Assembly: GCF_002237445.1 (NCBI RefSeq)
Contig: NZ_CP022527.1
Coordinates: 310,001-374,000, forward strand
DNA: 64,000 bases
Reading direction: 5' to 3'
From: Neisseria sp. KEM232
GTDB lineage: Bacteria; Pseudomonadota; Gammaproteobacteria; Burkholderiales; Neisseriaceae
Within the stretch, counting starts at the first letter, position 1. Every line of letters starts with the position of its first letter. Under the pieces are notes generated by a model. That model saw only the letters and a program-made list of their open reading frames with translations. It searched no databases and had not been told where the DNA came from. This document shows positions 16,099 to 25,621 of the stretch, piece after piece. The translations under genes and the position numbers were made by a program.

Positions 16099-16875
16099 AT
16101 GAGCGCATACGTCATCGCCGTCGCCAACCAGAAAGGCGGCGTGGGCAAAACCACCACCGCCGTCAACCTCGCCGCCTCGCTCGCGGCGGAAAACATGCGC
16201 GTGCTCGTCGTCGACCTCGACCCGCAGGGCAACGCCACCACCGGCAGCGGCGTCGACAAAACCACCATCGCCAAAGGCGTCTACCACGTCCTGCTCGGCG
16301 AAGCTGCCGTGCGCGACGCTGTGGCTGAAAGTCCCGCCGGCGGCTACCGCGTCCTGCCCGCCAACCGCGCACTGGCGGGCGCGGAAGTGGAACTCGTGCA
16401 GGAAATCGCCCGCGAAATGCGCCTGAAAAACGCTCTGGCCGAAGTGGCGGACGACTACGACTACATCCTCATCGACTGCCCGCCCACCCTCACCCTGCTC
16501 ACCCTCAACGGCCTTGTCGCTGCCGACGGCGTCATCGTACCGATGGTGTGCGAATACTACGCCCTCGAAGGCATCTCCGACCTTGTCGCCACCGTGCGCA
16601 AAATCCGCCAGGCCGTCAACCCCAAGCTCGACATCCTCGGCATCGTGCGCACCATGTTCGACAACCGAAGCCGTCTGGCCGTGGAAGTGGGCGAACAGCT
16701 CAGCCGCCACTTCGGCGGCAAACTCTTCTCCGCCACCATCCCGCGCAACATCCGCCTGGCCGAAGCCCCCAGCCACGGCATGCCCGCCCTGGCCTACGAC
16801 CCCAAAGCCAAAGGCACGCTGGCCTACCGCCAACTGGCCGCCGAGCTGCTGCAACGCACGGGAAAGGCCGTCTGA
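16099..16875 (+). CDS. parA: ParA-type chromosome partitioning ATPase
   Basis: A 258-residue ParA/Soj ATPase that drives segregation of the replication origin with ParB and parS. It has the deviant Walker A KGGVGKTTT (residues 12-20), VVDLDPQGNATTGSG, YILIDCPPTLTLLTLNGL and VRTMFDNRSRLAVEVGEQL. No N-terminal DNA-binding domain is present, as in chromosomal ParA. Its last three codons and stop (Lys-Ala-Val-TGA) are formed by an uptake sequence. parB is not adjacent here. Confidence 0.92.
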   Translation: MSAYVIAVANQKGGVGKTTTAVNLAASLAAENMRVLVVDLDPQGNATTGSGVDKTTIAKGVYHVLLGEAAVRDAVAESPAGGYRVLPANRALAGAEVELVQEIAREMRLKNALAEVADDYDYILIDCPPTLTLLTLNGLVAADGVIVPMVCEYYALEGISDLVATVRKIRQAVNPKLDILGIVRTMFDNRSRLAVEVGEQLSRHFGGKLFSATIPRNIRLAEAPSHGMPALAYDPKAKGTLAYRQLAAELLQRTGKAV

Positions 16876-16896
16876 AAGACGGTTTTCAGACGGCCT
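16865..16896 (+). terminator. Uptake-sequence pair overlapping the parA stop
   Basis: AGGCCGTCTGAA at 16865 contains the parA TGA. Its complement follows after eight bases, so stop codon and terminator stem share sequence. Confidence 0.6.
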
Positions 16897-17076
16897 CTAC
16901 GTTGGTAAGAGTAGTATTTCGGCCGATATGCGTAGTACGTTTTCTGTTTGAATATTTATTTGATAATTAAATTATATTTACATTATTTGTCTGGGACGAA
17001 TCAAATTATTTTCTACTGTCTTTCAATAAATATTCTAAAGCTGTGCCCTCAATATTGACTAACTACTTATACCATT

Positions 17077-18465
17077 ATGTTAGCTAGATTTTTTTCTTCT
17101 GTTTTTTTCTTCTCCTCTATGTTGGCTCCTGCCTGTGCGTTCACTCTCGGCGACGCTATTGCTGCCGCTGAGCGACATTCTGCGGACTACGCTGCCGCTT
17201 TTTACGAGAGCAAAGCCGCACAGGAGAAGCCTATCCAAGCACGTGCTGCGCTGTTGCCCCAGGTCAATGCTAATGTTCTCCATCAGCATCAGCCGGAGTC
17301 TGTTTCTGCCAGTACCCGCAGCAGAGGTTGGAGCATTCAGGCCGAGCAGGCTTTGTTTGATCGCGGCAGATGGTTGCAATACAAACAGGGAAAAATTACT
17401 GCACAAAGCGCTAATGTCCAACTACGCCATGCAGCTTCCGAAACCGCCTTTCAGACTGCCCGTGCCTATTTCGATGTTTTATCTGCACAGGAGCAGCTGG
17501 TTGCGGTCCGAGATGAACGGCAAGCTTTCGAACAACAGGTGCGGCAGGCACAGGCCATGTTCCAAACCGGTGCAGCCACCAAAATTGATGTGCAGGAAGC
17601 CATGTCCGGTTATGATGCCGCTGTTGCCAAAGAAATGGCTGCCCTCAACCGGCTACAGCTTGCACGTAGCACTCTTTCCGAGATGACCGGCCTCGATGCC
17701 CGCGAAGCCGAAGCTCCCGCATTTCCCTCGCCGCTACCGGATATTCTTCAAGATAGACCTCAGACCTATTGGCAGGAAAACGCTGACCGTAATAATCCCG
17801 AACTGGCCGTACAGCGGTTGGCTGCTGCTAATGCCCGTATTGCTTTGTCTGAAGTCAGAGCCCGCCATTTACCCCGTCTTAGCGCGTCAGCCGGTTATCA
17901 GGATTATCATAACCGCCAGGAATATGGCGGTCACGGCCAAAACTACCGCAGCCGTGGTGCTACCGTATCTGTGCAGCTTACCCTTCCTCTCTTCAATAGC
18001 GGCCTTACCGTCAGCCAAAGCCGAGAAGCTGCTGCCCGCCTCAATCAAAGCAACATGCAGGTAGAAGCAGCCGAACGCAGGATCCGCCAAGCTGTCAGCC
18101 GCGCCTATCTCGATACTGTTGGACAGTGGTATCAGAGCAAAGCTCAAGAACGTTTGCTGGAGACCAATCGCGCCAAATTCCAAGCTGCGGAAAAAGGTCT
18201 TGGTCTTGGTTTGAGTACCATCCTGCAGGTGGTACAGGCGAGGCAGGCCGAATCGGAAACGCAGCAGAAACTCGCGGAGACCCGCTATGCTTGGCTGTCG
18301 TCTTACGCCGAACTGTTGCACCATGCCGGTTTGCTTGATGGTGGTAGTGAACGGGAACGCTTTGCCCGCCTTGAAGGCATCGTGTCGGAAACTGCGAATA
18401 GTGGAAATGGTATAGTTGTCACAAGGGTGCTGAAAAAAGCATCATTAAGAAAAGTCAAACAGTAG
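17077..18465 (+). CDS. TolC-family outer membrane channel protein of a type I secretion system
   Basis: 462 residues with a signal peptide (MLARFFSSVFFFSSMLAPACAF, cleavage near residue 21) and two TolC-type repeats: ALLPQVNANVLHQHQPE with QAEQALFDRGRWLQYKQGK, and ARHLPRLSASAGYQDYH with VQLTLPLFNSGLTVSQSRE. Long coiled-coil helices form the tunnel. It is followed by an hlyB gene and an hlyD relic, so the three once formed a full exporter operon. The roughly 200 bases upstream are AT-rich. The C-terminal 30 residues are not conserved in TolC. Confidence 0.9.
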   Translation: MLARFFSSVFFFSSMLAPACAFTLGDAIAAAERHSADYAAAFYESKAAQEKPIQARAALLPQVNANVLHQHQPESVSASTRSRGWSIQAEQALFDRGRWLQYKQGKITAQSANVQLRHAASETAFQTARAYFDVLSAQEQLVAVRDERQAFEQQVRQAQAMFQTGAATKIDVQEAMSGYDAAVAKEMAALNRLQLARSTLSEMTGLDAREAEAPAFPSPLPDILQDRPQTYWQENADRNNPELAVQRLAAANARIALSEVRARHLPRLSASAGYQDYHNRQEYGGHGQNYRSRGATVSVQLTLPLFNSGLTVSQSREAAARLNQSNMQVEAAERRIRQAVSRAYLDTVGQWYQSKAQERLLETNRAKFQAAEKGLGLGLSTILQVVQARQAESETQQKLAETRYAWLSSYAELLHHAGLLDGGSERERFARLEGIVSETANSGNGIVVTRVLKKASLRKVKQ

Positions 18466-18606
18466 AGGCGCATCATCAAACAAAATACCATAAAATAATT
18501 TGGTTTAATCATTCTGAAAGTCAGCTGTTCGTTTTATTCCAAACTACTAGTATTTATCATCCCGATAAACTGTTCTGATTCATTTATTCTGACTCGCAAT
18601 CCTATT

Positions 18607-20727
18607 ATGCAGACTTTTGATACTGTTTCTCACCCTGCTCTTTCTGCCCTAATCCTGCTCGCCCACTTTCACGGCATTGCCGCCAATCCGGCCGACATCG
18701 TCCACCGCTTCGGCAGCGGCAGCGCCGATTTGTCGCTCGACCAATGGCTGCTGGCGGCCAAAAGCCTCGGCCTGAAAGCCAAGCCGGTAAAGCATAAGGC
18801 CGAACGGCTGCACCTGATGGCGCTGCCGGTTTTGGTGTGGCGCGAAGACGGGCAGCACTTTGTGCTCGCCAAAATCGACGGCGGCCGCTATCTGATTCAG
18901 GATTTGGCCGGACAGAAAACCGCCGTGCTCGACGAAGTGCAGTTTGCCGAGCGCTATTCGGGCACGGTGATTGCAGTTGCTTCCCGCGCGTCGGTACTCG
19001 GCCAGCTTGCCAAGTTTGATTTCACTTGGTTTATCCCCGCCGTTGTCAAATACCGGCGCATTTTGCTGGAAGTGCTGCTGGTGTCCGTAATCATCCAGCT
19101 GTTTGCCCTGATTACCCCGCTGTTTTTCCAAGTGGTGATGGACAAAGTGCTGGTGCATCGCGGCTTTTCTACGCTGGACGTAATTGCTGTCGGCCTGCTG
19201 GCGGTCAGCCTGTTTGATGTGGTGTTGGGCGGGCTGCGCACCTATATTTTTGCCCATACCACTTCGCGCATCGATGTGGAGCTGGGCGCGCGGCTCTTTC
19301 GCCACCTGTTGTCGCTGCCGCTGGCCTATTTCGAGCGCCGCCGTGTCGGCGATACTGTGGCACGTGTGCGCGAATTGGAGCAAATCCGCAGCTTTCTCAC
19401 CGGTCAGGCGCTCACATCCGTGCTGGATTTGTGCTTTTCCTTCATTTTCCTGCTGGTGATGTGGTACTACAGCGGCCGGCTTACCCTGATTGTGCTGGTT
19501 TCCCTGCCGCTGTATGCCTTTTGGTCGGCCACCATCAGCCCGCTGCTCAGAAGCCGGCTGAACGACAAATTCGCCCGCAATGCCGACAACCAGTCTTTTT
19601 TGGTCGAATCCGTTACCGCTATCGGCACCATCAAAGCCATGGCCGTCGAGCCGCAGATGACCCGCCGCTGGGATCAGCAGCTTGCCGCCTATGTCTCTTC
19701 CGGCTTTCGCGTTACCCGCCTGGCCACCATCGGCCAGCAGGGCGTGCAGCTCATCCAAAAGCTGGTTACCGTTGCCACCATGTGGCTGGGCGCGCGGCTG
19801 GTGATCGACGGGCAGCTTAGCGTCGGCCAGCTCATCGCCTTCAATATGCTGGCCGGACAGGTAGCCGCTCCCGTTATCCGGCTGGCACAGCTGTGGCAGG
19901 ACTTCCAGCAGGTCGGCATTTCCGTTTCCCGTCTCGGCGACATTCTCAACAGCCCCACCGAAAACCCTTCTTCCCGCCTTGCCCTGCCCGACATCCAAGG
20001 CCGCATCACCTTCGAGCGTGTCTCCTTCCGCTACCGCCCCGACGGCGCCGAAATCCTGCGCGATCTCAATCTCGACATCCGCGCCGGCGAAGTGCTCGGC
20101 ATTGTCGGGCGCAGCGGATCCGGCAAATCCACCCTGACCAAACTCGTCCAACGGCTCTACGTACCCGAGCGCGGCCGCGTTTTGGTGGACGGCAACGACC
20201 TGGCCCTGGCCGATCCCGCCTGGCTCAGACGGCAGGTCGGCGTCGTCCTGCAGGAAAACGTACTGCTCAACCGCAGCGTGCGCGACAACATCGCCATGGC
20301 CGATCCCGGCATGCCGCTCGAGCGCATTATTCAGGCTGCCAAGCTCGCCGGCGCCCACGACTTTATTATGGAACTTGCCGAAGGCTACGACACCGAAGTC
20401 GGCGAACAGGGCGCCGGCCTGTCCGGCGGCCAACGCCAGCGCATCGCCATCGCCCGCGCCCTGATCAGCGACCCGCGCATCCTGATTTTCGACGAAGCCA
20501 CCAGCGCGCTGGACTACGAATCCGAACGCGCCATTATGCAGAACATGCAGGCCATCTGCCGCAACCGCACCGTACTCATCATCGCCCACCGCCTGTCCAC
20601 CGTACGCATGGCGCACCGCATTATTGCCATGGACAAAGGACAAATCGTGGAAGCGGGAACGCATGAAGAACTGCTGGCGCAGGAGGACGGGTATTACAGT
20701 TATCTGTACCGCTTGCAGAACGGATAA
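18607..20727 (+). CDS. Type I secretion ABC transporter (HlyB family)
   Basis: 706 residues in the HlyB order: an N-terminal C39-like domain (about 1-130) that lacks the catalytic Cys and so only binds substrate, six membrane helices (about 140-440), and an ABC ATPase with Walker A GRSGSGKST (near 502), signature LSGGQRQRIAIA (near 604), Walker B ILIFDEATSALD (near 625) and the H-loop IIAHRLST. It energises export of RTX proteins across both membranes. The neighbouring hlyD is destroyed, so it probably works with the adaptor encoded at the window start and exports the FrpC-like protein. That link is inferred. Confidence 0.95.
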   Translation: MQTFDTVSHPALSALILLAHFHGIAANPADIVHRFGSGSADLSLDQWLLAAKSLGLKAKPVKHKAERLHLMALPVLVWREDGQHFVLAKIDGGRYLIQDLAGQKTAVLDEVQFAERYSGTVIAVASRASVLGQLAKFDFTWFIPAVVKYRRILLEVLLVSVIIQLFALITPLFFQVVMDKVLVHRGFSTLDVIAVGLLAVSLFDVVLGGLRTYIFAHTTSRIDVELGARLFRHLLSLPLAYFERRRVGDTVARVRELEQIRSFLTGQALTSVLDLCFSFIFLLVMWYYSGRLTLIVLVSLPLYAFWSATISPLLRSRLNDKFARNADNQSFLVESVTAIGTIKAMAVEPQMTRRWDQQLAAYVSSGFRVTRLATIGQQGVQLIQKLVTVATMWLGARLVIDGQLSVGQLIAFNMLAGQVAAPVIRLAQLWQDFQQVGISVSRLGDILNSPTENPSSRLALPDIQGRITFERVSFRYRPDGAEILRDLNLDIRAGEVLGIVGRSGSGKSTLTKLVQRLYVPERGRVLVDGNDLALADPAWLRRQVGVVLQENVLLNRSVRDNIAMADPGMPLERIIQAAKLAGAHDFIMELAEGYDTEVGEQGAGLSGGQRQRIAIARALISDPRILIFDEATSALDYESERAIMQNMQAICRNRTVLIIAHRLSTVRMAHRIIAMDKGQIVEAGTHEELLAQEDGYYSYLYRLQNG

Positions 20728-20747
20728 AAGGCCGTCTGAAAAACAAA

Positions 20748-20829
20748 GTGTAGAAATCAACCGCGTTGTTTACACCACAGGTTGAGAAAAATAAGCCTGT
20801 AGTGTAAACAACGCGGTTGATTTCTACAC
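20748..20829. repeat. Large perfect-type inverted repeat (34-bp arms)
   Basis: The arms at 20748-20781 and 20796-20829 match with one mismatch (GTGTAGAAATCAACCGCG... against its complement) around a 14-base loop. It lies directly after hlyB and its right arm fuses into the hlyD relic at the codons for ISTHKEF. It would fold as a very stable RNA hairpin and also looks like a small mobile repeat. Confidence 0.85.
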
Positions 20830-21344
20830 ATAAAGAATTTCTCTCCCGCTACCTCACCGTATGGTGCAATGTCTGTTCGGATCGCGAGTCGGCACGCAGT
20901 GAATATGAACGCGCTTTTCTGTCCGCCCATTTTGAGTTTGTCGGAATCCCTGTTTCGGCCGCGCCGAAATCGACGTCCTGGCCGATTATGGTAGTTGTAC
21001 CTGACGAAAATTAGATGGAAATCGAAGCCCTGCTGCCGAACAAAGACATCGGTTTTGTCAAAGCAGGGCAGGATGCCGTGATCAAAATCGAATCCTTTCT
21101 CTACATACGCTACGCTATCTGACTGGCAAAGTGAAAAACGTCAGCTTCGACGCGGTGGGACATGAAAAACTGGGTTTGGTGTTTGCCGTTACCGTTGCAC
21201 TGGACGATGATAGAAGGTCAAAAGGTTAGCCTTACCGGCGGCATGAACATCACTGTCGAAGTCAAAATCGGTAGACGGCGGTTAATCGACTACCTGATTA
21301 GCCCACTGCAAACCAAAGTGGGCGAGAGTTTACGCGAGAGATAG
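20820..21344 (+). pseudogene. Degenerate hlyD (membrane fusion protein) relic
   Basis: The reading begins inside the inverted repeat and gives KEFLSRYLTVWCNVCSDR and ERAFLSAHFEFVGIPVSAAP, matching residues 9-60 of the intact HlyD at 1-858. It then jumps to C-terminal adaptor sequence: VVVPDEN, a stop, MEIEALLPNKDIGFVKAGQD, later MNITVEVKIGRRRLIDYLIS and PLQTKVGESLRER. About 260 central residues are missing, and there are stops and frameshifts near 21015 and 21118-21220. It cannot make a working adaptor. Confidence 0.85.
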
Positions 21345-21482
21345 CTCGGTTTGATGTCCAAGCAAAAGAGAAAAACCATCTAAAAATGAAATTTACAATA
21401 TATTTACAATCATCGTGAAAATTAATTCTTGACAGTTGATGCATATGAATTAAGAATATTAATTAATATAATATAGGGAATG

Positions 21483-21732
21483 AGTAACAAAATGGAGGCT
21501 GATTCTAAGGTTTAATTGAGAAATAATCCTTAACAAACATAATCTTATTCTCTTTACTCATGCCGTTATGGCACGCTAAATGGCGCTTTAAGCCCGCAAA
21601 CATACCGTCAAGCAGGCTAGTGGTGTTTGGAATGTTCAAATCGGGATATTGCTCAAACACAAACAAGTAAGCCAAATTCCGTTTCAGGTTGAAATATGCG
21701 CTTCTGAACTGCTTATGCGTGTAATGCGACTT
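21483..21732 (-). mobile_element. Truncated insertion sequence, right end with transposase C-terminus
   Basis: The minus strand encodes HKQFRSAYFNLKRNLAYLFV, FEQYPDLNIPNTTSLLDGMF, AGLKRHLACHNGMSKENKIM and FVKDYFSIKP-stop, the end of the Zn-binding IS256-like transposase. The outer end is AGTAACAAAATGGAGGCT (21483-21500), the same terminal repeat as at 4427. It is cut at 21732 by the IS5-family element. The two fragments look like the two ends of one element type now 17 kb apart. The 21345-21482 stretch before it is AT-rich and empty. Confidence 0.75.
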
Positions 21733-22733
21733 CCGCCTATCCCCTGCTATCCATGTTCAAAGCCGTCCTGCTCGGACAATGGCACAGCCTCTCCGATCCC
21801 GAGCTCGAACACAGCCTCATCACCCGCATCGACTTCAACCTGTTTTGCCGTTTTGACGAACTGAGCATCCCCGATTACAGCACCTTATGCCGCTACCGCA
21901 ACTGGCTGGCGCAAGACGACACCCTGTCCGAACTGCTGGAACTGATTAACTACCAACTGACCGAAAAAGGCCTAAAAGTAGAGAAAGCATCCGCCGCCGT
22001 CGTTGACGCCACCATTATTCAGACCTCCGGCAGCAAACAACGCCAGGCCATAGAAGTTGATGAAGAAGGACAAGTCAGTGGACAAACCACACCGAGTAAA
22101 GATAAAGATGCCCGTTGGACAAAGAAAAACGGCCTCTACAAACTCGGTTACAAACAACATACCCGTACCGATGAGGAAGGCTATATCGAGAAACTGCACA
22201 TCACCCCCGCCAATACCCATGAGTGCAACCATCTGTTGCCTTTGCTGGAAGGAATAGCCAAAGACACAACCGTCTATGCAGATAAGGGCTACGACAGTGC
22301 GGAAAACCGGCAACATCTGGAAGAGCGTCGACTGCAGGATGGCATTATGCGCAAAGCCCACCGCAACCGTCCGCTGACGGAAAATCAAACGAAGCGTAAC
22401 CGGTATTTATCGAAAACCCGTTATGTGGTCGAACAAAGCTTCGGGACGCTGCACCGTAAATTCCGCTACGCCCGGGCAGCCTATTTCGGGTTGATTAAAG
22501 TGAGTGCGCAAAGCCATCTGAAGGCGATGTGTTTAAACCTGTTGAAAGCGGCTAACAGGCTAAGTGTGCCTGTTGCCGCCTAAAAGGCGGCCGGATGCCT
22601 GATTAATCAGGTATCCAAGGGGGATTAAGGGGGGGGTATTTGAGTAGAATCAGTGGATATTTGAAACAAAAACAGCCGAAAATCTTTAATTAGATTTCGG
22701 CTGTCGGGGAAAAAGGAATTTTGCAAAGGTCTC
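21733..22733 (+). mobile_element. IS5-family insertion sequence copy 1, 5' truncated
   Basis: The transposase reads from RPAYPLLSMFKAVLLGQW to the normal end LLKAANRLSVPVAA at 22583, so about 55 N-terminal residues and the left terminus are missing. The catalytic core is intact in frame (VVDATIIQ, YADKGYDSAENRQHLEE, YVVEQSFGTLHRKFRYARAA). The right terminus TTGCAAAGGTCTC ends at 22733. It is IS1106-like by my reading. Its 3' end faces znuD and is an inverted copy of the 3' end of copy 2 on the other side of that gene. Confidence 0.85.
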
Positions 22734-22774
22734 TGCCTTTTTTTCTCAAAAATCTTATCATATAAACAATAAAA

Positions 22775-22789
22775 TGCTATATAATAACA
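22775..22789 (+). promoter_or_regulatory. Zur-box-like operator of znuD
   Basis: TGCTATATAATAACA matches 14 of 15 positions of the neisserial Zur consensus TGTTATDNHATAACA as I recall it. It sits 28 bases before the znuD start and includes a TATAAT, so Zur with zinc bound would block the promoter. Confidence 0.75.
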
Positions 22790-22817
22790 GCCTTTCGAAA
22801 TATGATGAGAAACTAAA

Positions 22818-25106
22818 ATGACACAAACCACACTCAAACCCATTGTTTTATCTATTCTTTTAATCAGCACCCCCATCCTCTCCCAAGCGCATGAAACCGA
22901 GCAGTCGGTTGACTTGGAAGAGGTTACCGTCGTCGGTAAAAGCCGTCCGCGCGCCACTTCGGGTCTGTTGCACACTTCGACCGCCTCCGACAAAATCATC
23001 TCCGGCGATACCTTGCGCCAAAAAGCCGTCAACTTGGGTGATGCTTTAGACGGCGTACCGGGCATTCATGCCTCGCAATACGGCGGCGGCGCATCCGCTC
23101 CCGTTATTCGCGGTCAAACAGGCAGACGGATTAAAGTATTGAACCATCACGGCGAAACGGGCGACATGGCGGACTTCTCGCCCGACCATGCCTTGATGGT
23201 GGACAGCGCCTTGTCGCAACAAGTCGAAATCCTGCGCGGTCCGGTTACACTCTTGTACAGCTCGGGCAATGTAGCCGGTTTGGTCGATGTTGCCGATGGA
23301 AAAATCCCCGAAAAAATGCCTGAAAACGGCGTATCGGGCGAAGCCGGATTACGTTTGAGCAGCGGCAATTTGGAAAAACTGACATCCGCAGGCATCAATA
23401 TCGGCTTGGGCAACAACTTCGTGCTGCATACTGAAGGCTTGTACCGCAAATCAGGCGATTACGCTGTACCGCGCTATCAAAAAGAAGAAGGCCGTCTGAA
23501 ACGACTGCCCGACAGCCATGCCGATTCAAAAACAGGCAGCATCGGCCTGTCTTGGGTTGGGGATAAAGGTTTCCTCGGCGTGGCGTACAGCGACCGTCGC
23601 GACCGCTACGGCCTGCCTGCCCACAGCCATCTCTACGACGACTGCCACGCCGACATCATCTGGCAGAAAAGTTTGATTAACAAACGCTATTTGCAGCTTT
23701 ATCCGCACCTCTTGACCGAAGAAGACGTCGATTACGACAATCCTGGTTTGAGCTGCGGTTTCCACGACGATGATAATGCACACACCCATGTCCACAACGG
23801 CAAACCGTGGATAGACCTGCGCAACAAACGCTACGAACTCCGCGCCGAATGGAAGCAACCGTTCCCCGGTTTTGAAGCCCTGCGCGTACACCTGAGCCGC
23901 AATGACTACCACCACGACGAAAAAGCAGGCGATGCAGTAGAAAACTTCTTCAACAATAAAACACACAACGCCCGTATCGAGTTACGCCACCAACCCATAG
24001 GCCGTCTGAAAGGCAGCTGGGGCGTACAATATTTGGGACAAAAATCCAGCGCGCTTTCCGCTATTCCCGAAACCGTCCAACAACCGATGTTGATTGACAA
24101 CAATGTGCGCCATTACAGCTTTTTCGGTGTAGAACAGGCAAACTGGGACAACTTCACGCTTGAAGGCGGCGTACGCGTGGAAAAACAAAAAGCCTCCATC
24201 CAGTACGACAAAGCATTGATTGATCGAGAAAACTACTACAACCAACCCCTGCCTGACCTCGGTGCGCACCGCCAAACCGCCCGCTCGTTCGCACTTTCGG
24301 GCAACTGGTATTTCACGCCACACCACAAACTCAGCCTGACCGCCTCCCATCAGGAACGCCTGCCGTCAACGCAAGAACTGTACGCACACGGCAAACACGT
24401 TGCCACCAACACCTTTGAAGTCGGCAACAAACACCTCAACAAAGAGCGTTCCAACAATATCGAACTCGCGCTGGGCTACGAAGGCGACCGCTGGCAATAC
24501 AATCTGGCACTCTACCGCAACCGTTTCGGCAACTACATTTACGCCCAAACCTTAAACGACGGACGTGGCCCCAAATCCATCGAAGACGACAGCGAAATGA
24601 AGCTCGTGCGCTACAACCAATCCGGCGCCGACTTCTACGGCGCGGAAGGCGAAATCTACTTCAAACCGACACCGCGCTACCGCATCGGCGTTTCCGGCGA
24701 CTATGTACGAGGCCGTCTGAAAAACCTGCCTTCCCTACCCGGCAGGGAAGATGCTTACGGTAACCGTCCTTTCATCGCACAGGACGACCAAAACGCGCCT
24801 CGCGTTCCGGCTGCGCGCCTCGGCTTCCACCTGAAAGCCTCGCTGACCGACCGTATCGATGCCAATTTGGACTACTACCGCGTGTTCGCCCAAAACAAAC
24901 TCGCCCGCTACGAAACACGCACGCCCGGACACCATATGCTCAACCTCGGCGCAAACTACCGCCGCAATACGCGCTATGGCGAGTGGAATTGGTATGTCAA
25001 AGCCGACAACCTGCTCAACCAATCCGTTTACGTCCATAGCAGCTTCCTCTCTGATACGCCGCAAATGGGCCGCAGCTTTACCGGCGGCGTGAACGTGAAG
25101 TTTTAA
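22818..25106 (+). CDS. znuD: TonB-dependent zinc receptor ZnuD
   Basis: A 762-residue outer-membrane receptor that imports zinc (and possibly haem) using TonB energy. It has a signal peptide ending SQA, a TonB-box-like stretch (LEEVTVVGKS), a plug domain (DALDGVPGIHASQYGGG, EILRGPVTLLYSSGNVAGL) and a barrel ending in Phe. The diagnostic loop is present: a Cys pair (YDDCHAD, LSCGFHDDDNAHTHVHNG) enclosing an acidic His-rich zinc-capture segment. It is very close to meningococcal ZnuD as I remember it. It lies alone between inverted IS5-family 3' ends, with a Zur box, so it looks like a self-contained imported cassette. Confidence 0.95.
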   Translation: MTQTTLKPIVLSILLISTPILSQAHETEQSVDLEEVTVVGKSRPRATSGLLHTSTASDKIISGDTLRQKAVNLGDALDGVPGIHASQYGGGASAPVIRGQTGRRIKVLNHHGETGDMADFSPDHALMVDSALSQQVEILRGPVTLLYSSGNVAGLVDVADGKIPEKMPENGVSGEAGLRLSSGNLEKLTSAGINIGLGNNFVLHTEGLYRKSGDYAVPRYQKEEGRLKRLPDSHADSKTGSIGLSWVGDKGFLGVAYSDRRDRYGLPAHSHLYDDCHADIIWQKSLINKRYLQLYPHLLTEEDVDYDNPGLSCGFHDDDNAHTHVHNGKPWIDLRNKRYELRAEWKQPFPGFEALRVHLSRNDYHHDEKAGDAVENFFNNKTHNARIELRHQPIGRLKGSWGVQYLGQKSSALSAIPETVQQPMLIDNNVRHYSFFGVEQANWDNFTLEGGVRVEKQKASIQYDKALIDRENYYNQPLPDLGAHRQTARSFALSGNWYFTPHHKLSLTASHQERLPSTQELYAHGKHVATNTFEVGNKHLNKERSNNIELALGYEGDRWQYNLALYRNRFGNYIYAQTLNDGRGPKSIEDDSEMKLVRYNQSGADFYGAEGEIYFKPTPRYRIGVSGDYVRGRLKNLPSLPGREDAYGNRPFIAQDDQNAPRVPAARLGFHLKASLTDRIDANLDYYRVFAQNKLARYETRTPGHHMLNLGANYRRNTRYGEWNWYVKADNLLNQSVYVHSSFLSDTPQMGRSFTGGVNVKF

Positions 25107-25119
25107 AATCGGACAGGCC

Positions 25120-25621
25120 GAGACCTTTGCAAAATTCCTTTTTCCCCGACAGCCGAAATCTAATTAAAGATTTTCGGCTGTTTTTGTTTCAAATATCCAC
25201 TGATTCTACTCAAATACCCCCCCTTAATCCCCCTTGGATACCTGATTAATCAGGCATCCGGCCGCCTTTTAGGCGGCAACAGGCACACTTAGCCTGTTAG
25301 CCGCTTTCAACAGGTTCAAACACATCGCCTTCGGGATCGGAGAGGCTGTGCCATTGTCCGAGCAGGACGGCTTTGAACATGGACAACAGGGGATAGGCGG
25401 GACGGCCGCGGTGGTCTCGAAGGTAACGGGTTCTTTGACGATTCAGGTACTGTTCGATCGGTTGCCAATCAATCACTTGATCCAACTTCAATAGTGGGAA
25501 GCGGTCGATGTGTTTGGCAATCATGGCTTGTGTGGTTTGTTGGAAGAAGGTGCTCATGGAAAATCCCCTAAATGTCTTGGTGGTAATTTAGGGGATTTTG
25601 GGGGGATTTTGCAAAGGTCTC
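25120..25621 (-). mobile_element. IS5-family insertion sequence copy 2, internally deleted
   Basis: Both termini remain: GAGACCTTTGC at 25120 and GCAAAGGTCTC at 25621. The minus strand begins a normal transposase (MSTFFQQTTQAMIAKHIDRF...) but after WHSLSDPE it jumps out of frame to the 3' end region, leaving an 86-codon product. About 700 bases of the centre are lost compared with copy 3, so this is a roughly 500-bp non-autonomous derivative that could still be moved by a transposase supplied elsewhere. It abuts the stop codon of nadB. Confidence 0.85.
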
